Source of the DNA: Prevotella melaninogenica | Lineage (GTDB): Bacteria > Bacteroidota > Bacteroidia > Bacteroidales > Bacteroidaceae | Reading direction: 5' to 3' | Assembly: GCF_018127925.1 (NCBI RefSeq) | Contig: NZ_CP072348.1 | Location: 1,091,001-1,155,000, forward strand | DNA: 64,000 bases | Part shown: positions 57,395-64,000 of the stretch, in pieces | How the letters are laid out: each line of letters starts with the position of its first letter | How positions within the stretch are numbered: the first letter of the stretch is position 1 | Made by a program: the position numbers and the translations under genes | The notes under the pieces: model-generated | What the model saw: the letters and a program-made list of their open reading frames with translations, nothing else | What the model was told of the DNA's origin: nothing | The model's database searches: none

Positions 57395-58984
57395 TCACCT
57401 CACAATTACCTCCATATTTCTTCCATTAAGCGTTCGAGTGGTACCATCAGGTCCATGAACGACAACGTTTGTGATATAGAATCGCTTGTTACGGCTCAAC
57501 TGTCGGAACTGTTCTTTCTGCTGTGGAGAGAAGGAAGCACCATTACTTGCAAGCGGTACAGCGTTACCCATATTATCAAAGAAGACAACACGGAAGCTGG
57601 TTACACTGAAAGGAATATCGAGTAAGCCATCATCAATAGCTGCCTGAATGCCTGGTGCAGACATAAGTGCTGCCTTTGAGAGGGCTCCACTATTAAATCT
57701 ATCAGCACCCATAGCGATATATGGCGATGGATCCGGCAATTTCCTCACACGGAACTGGTAGTCTCCAATCTTACGACCCTTAGCGGATACAGAGATAGTT
57801 ACAGGCTGACCAACTGCTGAAGGACGTGCGATAAAATGTCCACCTCCCCTTGCTACGAGCGATCCACCTGACATAGTAGCTTGCACATCATGCTGAGAAG
57901 TATTAGGAATACTAATGGTGATTGGGTTATCAAAGCCTGCATAGAGTACGTTCATCAGGTCTGCTGCAATAGTAGCCATTCCATCAAAAGGTGGCACCTT
58001 CTGCATTCCTTGAGGACTGATATACTCTTTTGGCTGTGGACCACCCGTCACCCAATAGTCTTGTGAGAAGTTTCTACACAACACATTACCTGTTAAGTCC
58101 TTGATAAGGATGTATCCATTCAAAGTATGCTTACCAGGTGCACCTGCTTTCACAGTTATCTGGTTGCCCTTAATAAGTTGTCCATTAACAAATACCTGTG
58201 GCTGTTGTGTAGAGTCTACAGCCCCCATAAACATCTGTGCAGTCATTGTCTCACCTGGATAAAGGCGTGTCTGACTTGGCACAACGAATGCCTGAAGCTT
58301 GTTAACGCGTATATCTTTCAATCCAACATTAGCCACCAAGGTGTGTAACACCTCACCTTCTGCATAGCGAACATCGCTTTGTAACTTAGAGAGAAGCGTT
58401 ACCGCTGCCGCAACAGGCATATTTTCGAACATATACTCTTCCCAGTTCTTACCCATTGAATGGTGAGGCACCTCCGTAGAGAGGTTACTTGCAATAATCT
58501 TCTTCTGTCGTGGGTCTGTTACAAACTGTAATATACGTGCTCGATAGCTATTGATAGCCTCGTAAAGCTTATGCCCTTGTCCATTAGCCGGGTTCAACAT
58601 AATATAACTGGCAGCCTCAATATTATCCTTTCCTTCGATGTTTAAGGGGTCACCTTTCTCACCGTCAGCCTCACGAACGATGGCTACTTTCAGCGCTTGT
58701 GCATAGTTATAGAGGGAATCACTCATCTCTCTAACCGTAGATGCCATCATAAACCACTGCTTAACCTTCTGTGGATTCTTGCGCATCATTTGGTCGAGTT
58801 CGCCAAAGATAGCTTCATTTTCCTTAGATGAATTCCCCGTCGTACGGTTCAAGCTCTCTTCAACAACAGAGAAGCCATTGAGTACCTCGGTAGAGATATT
58901 CAATGCCAACATTGCCATGAGGACGACGTACATAAGGTTAATCATCTTCTGGCGTGGGGAAATCTTTCTCTTCTTAATAGCCAT
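57395..58984 (-). CDS. gldM: Type IX secretion motor protein GldM/PorM
   Basis: A 529-residue protein with a short cytoplasmic start (AIKKRKISPRQKMINLM in part), one membrane helix (about 13-32, YVVLMAMLALNIS) and a long periplasmic part. The periplasmic part starts helical and then has Ig-like domains (VVPSQTRLYPGETM, YWVTGGPQPKEYISPQGMQ in part). GldL and GldM form the proton-driven motor that powers T9SS secretion. gldL lies 64 bp upstream. Confidence 0.94.
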   Translation of the reverse strand: MAIKKRKISPRQKMINLMYVVLMAMLALNISTEVLNGFSVVEESLNRTTGNSSKENEAIFGELDQMMRKNPQKVKQWFMMASTVREMSDSLYNYAQALKVAIVREADGEKGDPLNIEGKDNIEAASYIMLNPANGQGHKLYEAINSYRARILQFVTDPRQKKIIASNLSTEVPHHSMGKNWEEYMFENMPVAAAVTLLSKLQSDVRYAEGEVLHTLVANVGLKDIRVNKLQAFVVPSQTRLYPGETMTAQMFMGAVDSTQQPQVFVNGQLIKGNQITVKAGAPGKHTLNGYILIKDLTGNVLCRNFSQDYWVTGGPQPKEYISPQGMQKVPPFDGMATIAADLMNVLYAGFDNPITISIPNTSQHDVQATMSGGSLVARGGGHFIARPSAVGQPVTISVSAKGRKIGDYQFRVRKLPDPSPYIAMGADRFNSGALSKAALMSAPGIQAAIDDGLLDIPFSVTSFRVVFFDNMGNAVPLASNGASFSPQQKEQFRQLSRNKRFYITNVVVHGPDGTTRTLNGRNMEVIVR

Positions 58985-59048
58985 TAATTCTATTATTTGT
59001 AGTGGGAAGACAGCTGAAAACAGACGTCTTCCCTACCATATTTCATCA

Positions 59049-59846
59049 TTACAAGCTTTCAGGGGTAGACTGCTGAGGGGCAACATTAGGTGCTGCCACA
59101 CGCATATTAACAGTCATTGCCTCAATCATTCGAGCATAGATACTATTGAGTTGCTCTATCTGCTGTGCCATCTTACGGGTCTGGTCATTAATCTGATCGA
59201 TTGTACCAATCTGCTGGCTGGCACTCTTAAGTTGCATCTCATAAACCTTAGCAATACCTGTGAGAGTACGATTGAGGTTCTCCATCTCTTCGCTATCACG
59301 TGTCAAACGCTGACTCTGGTCGTTCACTTTACCCAACATCTCTGTCAGATTCTGCAATGCAGCAACATAGTTTGTTTGTGCTTCTACCATCTCTGGTGTC
59401 TGCTGTTGTGCATCTGCGATAGCTTTACTCTGCTGACCAACAACAGCTGCAGCGATATCATTAGCTGAAGGCATTGCCTCTTGAACACTCTGTGCAATAT
59501 TCTCTGCAGCAGCATATTGTGCCTGTGGTGCAACTGCGGGGTGTTCAACAGTATTTTCGTTGTCATCAAGAAGTTCCTCAGTAACATGTGTTGGGAGATC
59601 ACGACCATCATCTGTCTTATCAAATGGACGGTCGAACGCCGAGAGGAAGAACACGATAACCTCAGTACCCATACCGAAGTAAAGCATAATATTAGCTCCT
59701 GGCAAGTGGGTCAACTTAAACAAAGCTCCAAGAATAACCACTGAAGCACCCCAACTATAACCATAGTTTAGAAACGTTTGTCCAGGAACACTATCCATCC
59801 ACTTCTGCAGATGGTATATAAGATTGTATTTACTGTACTGTGTCAT
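59049..59846 (-). CDS. gldL: Type IX secretion motor protein GldL/PorL
   Basis: A 265-residue inner membrane protein with two membrane helices near the N-terminus (about 25-75, including FLNYGYSWGASVVILGALFKL in part, and MLYFGMGTEVIVFFLSAFD in part, which carries the conserved membrane Glu of GldL). The cytoplasmic remainder is Gln/Ala-rich and helical. It forms the motor with GldM. Its ATG directly follows the gldK stop (TAAATG), so the two are translationally coupled. Confidence 0.94.
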   Translation of the reverse strand: MTQYSKYNLIYHLQKWMDSVPGQTFLNYGYSWGASVVILGALFKLTHLPGANIMLYFGMGTEVIVFFLSAFDRPFDKTDDGRDLPTHVTEELLDDNENTVEHPAVAPQAQYAAAENIAQSVQEAMPSANDIAAAVVGQQSKAIADAQQQTPEMVEAQTNYVAALQNLTEMLGKVNDQSQRLTRDSEEMENLNRTLTGIAKVYEMQLKSASQQIGTIDQINDQTRKMAQQIEQLNSIYARMIEAMTVNMRVAAPNVAPQQSTPESL

Positions 59847-61328
59847 TTATCTTCTCTTTTTCTTACTGCTTTTCTTATTCTCTTTTGCTGCCTCACTTGA
59901 AGAACTTGCAAGACTACGAACACAACGGAAACCGATGTAGCTACGTGGTTGGTTCTGATACTCCCAAGTACGCCAAGCACTGCGGATATAGCTCTCTGGA
60001 TCCTTCCAGCTACCACCACGAACACTCTTCTTCTTCAAGCGATATGGGTCTTCTTTGGCTGCTTTATAGTCCAACTGTGGATTGAGGTCATTCATCGCAT
60101 CAACACCCGCCTCTGTATAAATGGTACTTGTCCACTCGGCAACATTACCTGCCATATCATAGAGACCATTAGAGTTTGCGCCATAGATACCAACCTTACT
60201 TGTTATCAAATTACCGTCTTTGGTGTAGTTTCCGCGGTCTGGCTTAAAGTTAGCATAGAAACAACCGTTACCATTCTTGACGTTTTGATTGTCCCAAGGG
60301 AACTCATCTTGATTCTTTCCACGAGCCGCAAACTCCCACTCAGCCTCTGTAGGAAGACGATAACGCTGTACATAGCGCGCCTCTTTTCCCAAGCCTTTAA
60401 GCAGATACTCCGTACGCCAAGCACAGAAAGCATTAGCCTGCTCCCATGTTACACCTACTACAGGATAGTTGTTATAAGTTGGATTACTAAAGTAATTACG
60501 GAGATAAATCTCGTTGTCTGAGTTGCGGAAGTCATTCACCCAACAAGTTGTATCTGGATAGATATTAACGATATAGGTATTGAGGAAGTCCCAAGGACCT
60601 GTCAACGGACGATTGATGGTCTCGCTATGAATAACGCCGTTTTCATCGATATAAGCTGTATCCTTTGATATCATCACCACCTCATTAGGGTCGACTGTAA
60701 TATCAGTATTCAAATTACGCTCCTGTGGATTCAAACGGTTACGACGAAGAGCGGCTGATGTGTAATCGTAAATCTCATAACGATAGTTCAACTGTCTGCC
60801 ATCAATACTCTTCTCACCTGTTACTGGATTAGTTACATAAAGGCTCTCGAAAGCACGCTGCTCATCCTCATTAGGCTTACGAGGAAGTCGCTTGTTCCAA
60901 TCCAAATGTGGTGTGACAGGATCGCCATTCTTATCTTCTGTAATCATATAGCTTTCATCACCACCATATGCAGGGTCTGCCAAACGGGTACGGATAATAG
61001 AATCACGAACCCACTCTACAAACTGCTTATACTCGGAATTGGTTACCTCTGTTTCATCCATCCAGAATCCATCAACAGAGATGTCCTTTACAGGTGTCTT
61101 CTTACCCCATAGGGAGTCCTGCTTTTCCAAACCCATTCTTAACCAGCCACGCTTGACAAGTGTCATGCCGTAAGGTGCTGGTTCGCGAAAGGCACGACCT
61201 CCACCAACGCCAGTGACCTCACCGCCACGACCTGACGAAGCGGTTGACTTACCAGCAAAACAGCCTGTCAATGTTCCCAAGACGAGTGCACCAAGACAAA
61301 TGGCAACTATACTTTTCTTCATTTTCAT
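59847..61328 (-). CDS. gldK: Type IX secretion lipoprotein GldK/PorK
   Basis: A 493-residue lipoprotein with lipobox LTGC (Cys23 from the first Met) and an FGE-sulfatase (SUMF1-like) fold: FWMDETEVTNSEYKQF, VVGVTWEQANAFCAWR, YRLPTEAEWEFAARG, GLYDMAGNVAEWTS, VRGGSW and YIGFRCVR. GldK members use this fold structurally. With PorN it forms the outer-membrane-associated ring. It lies 9 bp after porP. The C-terminus is Lys/Ser-rich. Confidence 0.95.
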   Translation of the reverse strand: MKMKKSIVAICLGALVLGTLTGCFAGKSTASSGRGGEVTGVGGGRAFREPAPYGMTLVKRGWLRMGLEKQDSLWGKKTPVKDISVDGFWMDETEVTNSEYKQFVEWVRDSIIRTRLADPAYGGDESYMITEDKNGDPVTPHLDWNKRLPRKPNEDEQRAFESLYVTNPVTGEKSIDGRQLNYRYEIYDYTSAALRRNRLNPQERNLNTDITVDPNEVVMISKDTAYIDENGVIHSETINRPLTGPWDFLNTYIVNIYPDTTCWVNDFRNSDNEIYLRNYFSNPTYNNYPVVGVTWEQANAFCAWRTEYLLKGLGKEARYVQRYRLPTEAEWEFAARGKNQDEFPWDNQNVKNGNGCFYANFKPDRGNYTKDGNLITSKVGIYGANSNGLYDMAGNVAEWTSTIYTEAGVDAMNDLNPQLDYKAAKEDPYRLKKKSVRGGSWKDPESYIRSAWRTWEYQNQPRSYIGFRCVRSLASSSSEAAKENKKSSKKKRR

Positions 61329-61337
61329 TATATCTTT

Positions 61338-62276
61338 CTATAGAAATCTTACGCTTTTATGTTTGTTCCTACCTTTCTTCTGCAGGTTTATATCGGTTTG
61401 ATAGCTGACAAACAGCCCATGACTACCATTCTTGAAAGCTGCTGTACCCGTGTACATCTCATAGCTATAACCCAAGTTAATTCCGTGGAATGTTCCACCA
61501 ATCATGGCTGTCACTGAGTTTGTTGGACTATAAGAGACTCCTCCATAAAGTACTTTCTTCTCGTGCGTGTAGACTAATCGAGCGGTGATATCAGCCCGAT
61601 AGTTTACGCCATCATACCGTGCCAAGACAGAAGTCGTTATAGTAAGAAACGGATTTCGTAATTTAATATTGTATCCACCCGTTAAATAATATGTTCGATT
61701 TATCTGTAATTCATTGGTCTCTCCCAAATCTACTAAGAGCGCATTAAGGTGCTGAACAGATGCGCCAACATACCAGTTCTTATGCGTATAATAAACTCCA
61801 ACTCCCAAATCGAGTCCGTGACCGTTGACTTCTCCTTGTGCTAAAGCTGGGTCGCTTGACTCTTCTGGGTCTAACTTAGAGCCATCTAATTTTTCAAAAA
61901 GCATACCCACCTGAACACCTGCTGATAGCATTCCGCCCCAAAGGTCCTTACGAAAGGCGTATTGTCCTGCAACACGCTGATGAACAAAGGCTCCTAACTT
62001 ATCATTCAAAATAGAAACGCCCACACCATGATATTGCTTCATGAAATAGATAGGCATGTCTGCTCCTACGTAGAAAGTATTCGGGTTGTGTTCGTAGCCT
62101 GCAAAGTCGAGGGCGTAAGCACCCACAACATTCAGCTTATTGTCCTTTCCTACTGTGGCTGGATTAAACGACGACTCCATCGCCCAGTAGTGACTATAAG
62201 ACGGATCATACTGTGCCTTGACAGAATTTCCTATCAGACAAGCAAGTGAAAATATGAGTATTAAACGTTTAAACAC
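61338..62276 (-). CDS. porP: PorP/SprF-type outer membrane protein of the T9SS
   Basis: A 312-residue protein with signal peptide (to about residue 21, VKAQ). The opening YDPSYSHYWAMESSFNPATVG, then MPIYFMKQYHGVGVSILNDK, fits the PorP/SprF family (TIGR03519-type). PorP is an outer membrane barrel required for T9SS function and surface attachment of some cargo. It is the first gene of the porP-gldKLMN operon. No clear promoter box was found; a small hairpin AGAGCGT/ACGCTCT lies at about 62333-62361. Confidence 0.92.
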   Translation of the reverse strand: MFKRLILIFSLACLIGNSVKAQYDPSYSHYWAMESSFNPATVGKDNKLNVVGAYALDFAGYEHNPNTFYVGADMPIYFMKQYHGVGVSILNDKLGAFVHQRVAGQYAFRKDLWGGMLSAGVQVGMLFEKLDGSKLDPEESSDPALAQGEVNGHGLDLGVGVYYTHKNWYVGASVQHLNALLVDLGETNELQINRTYYLTGGYNIKLRNPFLTITTSVLARYDGVNYRADITARLVYTHEKKVLYGGVSYSPTNSVTAMIGGTFHGINLGYSYEMYTGTAAFKNGSHGLFVSYQTDINLQKKGRNKHKSVRFL

Positions 62277-62472
62277 GATTCTATAACGTATGTCTGGTTG
62301 AATTATTGCTTTCTACACGTATAAATATTAAAGAGCGTATGAATACAGAAAGGAAACGCTCTGATAAGAAAGGACTGCCACACCTCTACCACTCTACCCC
62401 TTACTTGTCAGGAGAAAGAATGTATACATAAGTGATGATTGTAAATAAATTTCACGTGTCAGATTTTTAATG

Positions 62473-62582
62473 ATGCTCTTTTAGCTTTGAAAAGACGCCC
62501 AATTGGCTTGCAAAAGATGCCCTTTGGAAGTCCAACTAACGCCCTTTTGAAGTCCAAATAAGCACCTCTTACAAACCAAGAT
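62473..62582 (+). repeat. 22-bp array, family 1, copy E
   Basis: Unit starts are 62473, 62495, 62517, 62539 and 62561, in exact 22-bp register. CGCCCTTTTGAAGTCCAA matches copies A to C, and ATAACTAACTGA downstream matches copy A. The remaining 62277-62820 bases show no gene. Confidence 0.9.
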
Positions 62583-62821
62583 TATAACTAACTGACTATA
62601 AAATAGTTGCAAGAACAAAGAAAACCATAGTATTTCAACAAAAAACGACCAACAAAGATAATTGTTTTGTCATATAATTTCAAATAGCAAAAGCGATCGT
62701 TTTATCTCTATCTGAGTCTGTGCACATAAAAAGTTAAGCCAATAACAAATACTATATATACAATAAAAGACTCATATACATATTAGTATGGCTATTACTT
62801 GGGCTTTTGCTTCCCACTAAC

Positions 62822-62866
62822 AACAATAAAAAAGAGGTTGTAACGCTACGTTACAACCTCTTTTTT
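62822..62866 (-). terminator. Bidirectional terminator after the DUF2795 gene
   Basis: AAAAAAGAGGTTGTAAC (62828-62844) pairs perfectly with GTTACAACCTCTTTTTT (62850-62866), loop GCTAC. Confidence 0.95.
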
Positions 62867-62871
62867 ATTCT

Positions 62872-63093
62872 TTAATATTCGTCTTCATTCCACAAGAAAT
62901 CGTCCTTTGAAGGATAGTCAGGCCAAATATCCTCGATACTATCATAGACATCTCCTTCGTCTTCAATTTCTTGAAGATTCTCAAGAACCTCAAGTGGTGC
63001 ACCTGATCGCATTGCATAGTCAATCAGCTCATCTTTTGTTGCAGGCCATGGAGCATCTTCCAGCTTAGAGGCCAATTCAAGTGTCCAATACAT
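62872..63093 (-). CDS. DUF2795 family protein
   Basis: A 73-residue acidic protein: MYWTLELASKLEDAPWPATKDELIDYAMRSGAP in part (PWPATKDELIDYA), then EVLENLQEIED and a C-terminus rich in Asp/Glu/Tyr (EDIWPDYPSKDDF). This matches the short DUF2795 proteins conserved in Bacteroidota; the function is unknown to me. It lies 53 bp after the adenosyltransferase gene on the same strand and is followed by a strong terminator, so it ends the operon. Confidence 0.85.
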   Translation of the reverse strand: MYWTLELASKLEDAPWPATKDELIDYAMRSGAPLEVLENLQEIEDEGDVYDSIEDIWPDYPSKDDFLWNEDEY

Positions 63094-63146
63094 ATTCTTA
63101 TTTTTTTACATGATTCTTAGTGCGTGCAAAAGTAACATTTATTTTC

Positions 63147-63719
63147 TTATCTGCAAGTATTTTTCCATGTTTTTTCACTTAAACTACTATCATTATTCAA
63201 ATAACGTGACAAAATGAAGAAATAATCTGATAATCTGTTGACAAACTTAAAGATTTCAGGTGAAACTATTGCGATATGGGATAGTGTTACAATTCGACGT
63301 TCTGCACGGCGACAGATTGTACGACAAACATGACTTTGAGCAGCTGGTAGAGTTCCTCCTGGTAGAACAAAATGATGCTGTACAGGGAGTTGGGATGAGA
63401 GCTTATCGATATTTGTTTCTATCTCCTTAATAAGTTTTTGTGTGCAAAAACGGTCGTCTTCCTTTATCTCTGCACAGGCGAGTTGCCCACCAATTACAAA
63501 GAGTTCTTCTTGAATTTCCACAAAAAAATCAATTAAGCTGACAAAAGTATCTCCTTCTTCTAAGGTATCTGCCTGCAATAACGAGATAAGTAAACCTATA
63601 TTCGCATTTAATTCGTCTAATGTTCCATATGCTTCTATACGCATATCATCTTTCGATAAGCGACTACCATCACATAAGGAGGTCATACCCTTGTCACCTG
63701 TCTTCGTATATATCTTCAT
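63147..63719 (-). CDS. Cob(I)alamin adenosyltransferase, PduO type
   Basis: A 190-residue protein. The N-terminal ATP-binding loop KIYTKTGDKGMTSL (residues 2-15), the KDDMRIEAYGTLDELNA segment and the cobalamin-side FVLPGG, CRTICRRAERR and VNRLSDYFFILSR motifs identify the PduO-type family. It makes adenosylcobalamin from cob(I)alamin, which in Prevotella would supply methylmalonyl-CoA mutase. Residue Met12 replaces the usual Thr of TGDKGTT. It sits between a partial upstream gene (36 bp away) and the DUF2795 gene. Confidence 0.92.
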   Translation of the reverse strand: MKIYTKTGDKGMTSLCDGSRLSKDDMRIEAYGTLDELNANIGLLISLLQADTLEEGDTFVSLIDFFVEIQEELFVIGGQLACAEIKEDDRFCTQKLIKEIETNIDKLSSQLPVQHHFVLPGGTLPAAQSHVCRTICRRAERRIVTLSHIAIVSPEIFKFVNRLSDYFFILSRYLNNDSSLSEKTWKNTCR

Positions 63720-63755
63720 AATAGTATTACATATCTAAAGTTTAACCTTGTGTTT

Positions 63756-64000
63756 TCAAAAATTTACTATATATGACTGCTTTACCATATCATTTTTCAG
63801 AAACAGTACGCCACAATAATATAAATCAAAGCTAACACCTGTGCGCGAATCTGATATAAGCTCTGACCAGTATTTCTGAGCTTCTTTATCTCGCTTGATA
63901 TTCTCTATGATCAACACACTTGATGAAGGTAAATGGTCCAATACCTTATCAACAACCATACGATAGTTTGCAACAAGAGGTACACGCACCATACTATACT
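63756..64000 (-). CDS. C-terminal part of a longer protein (methyltransferase-like in Bacteroidota)
   Basis: The frame is open past the window edge, so only about the last 81 residues are seen. The segment SVLIIENIKRDKEAQKYWSEL and the ending DLYYCGVLFL plus YIVNF match, from memory, the end of a Bacteroidota protein usually annotated as a class I SAM-dependent methyltransferase. The catalytic part lies outside the window. It is upstream of, and likely in an operon with, the adenosyltransferase gene. Confidence 0.6.
   Translation of the reverse strand, partial: YSMVRVPLVANYRMVVDKVLDHLPSSSVLIIENIKRDKEAQKYWSELISDSRTGVSFDLYYCGVLFLKNDMVKQSYIVNF

Overview
The window looks like a chromosome segment of an oral-type Prevotella (Bacteroidota, Bacteroidales). 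Signs are SusC/SusD-type pairs, a complete type IX secretion core (porP-gldKLMN), Bacteroidota promoters (TTTG, 20-bp spacer, TAnnTTTG), lipoproteins with Bacteroidota lipoboxes, DUF3467 and DUF2795 proteins and a quinol-dependent NO reductase. The species is inferred only.

Layout. 1-5.7 kb: end of a SusC/SusD pair, an HU-like protein, then a fimbrillin-like lipoprotein behind a small protein and a leader carrying a (TG)23 tract. 5.7-7.8 kb: an LtaS-type membrane sulfatase. 7.8-12.8 kb: a decayed DUF3467 copy, an IS5-type element, a SusC gene that has lost its 5' half next to that IS, and its intact SusD partner. 13.2-17.7 kb: a TonB-dependent receptor, a surface lipoprotein and a methyltransferase, possibly an iron/xenosiderophore locus. 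18-21 kb: malate dehydrogenase and an Xaa-Pro aminopeptidase. 21.8-36.5 kb: the information-processing block rpsU-xerC-hpf, four tRNAs, tuf, tRNA-Trp, secE, nusG, rplKAJL, rpoBC. 37-39.2 kb: the NO reductase behind two palindromic operator-like sites. 39.6-41.2 kb: the intact DUF3467 gene, a 53-aa membrane protein gene and the second IS copy. 41.9-48.5 kb: gltX-waaA-zinc-ribbon-trpS, divergent from a 7TM-HD (PgpH-type) phosphodiesterase. 49.3-55.4 kb: a FadL-type porin with an Ala/Gln-rich insert, an unrecognised two-gene cassette, priA and a beta-barrel protein. 56.2-62.3 kb: the T9SS operon. 62.9-64 kb: DUF2795, cobalamin adenosyltransferase and a partial gene.

The most unusual signal lies between genes. 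At least eleven intergenic arrays of six or more sequence types share a repeat period of 22 bp, and most units have a quasi-palindromic core. One family has five copies, in both orientations, each with five units in exact 22-bp register (anchors at 8332, 8354, 8376, 8398, 8420 and the equivalents elsewhere), although the unit sequences have diverged. I know of no named element that explains a shared period across unrelated sequences. Other points of interest are a TG tract whose length would switch a 148-codon frame on or off, a deletion-derived DUF3467 pseudogene that kept its promoter, an IS abutting the -7 box of a small membrane-protein gene, and a possible toxin-antitoxin-like cassette.
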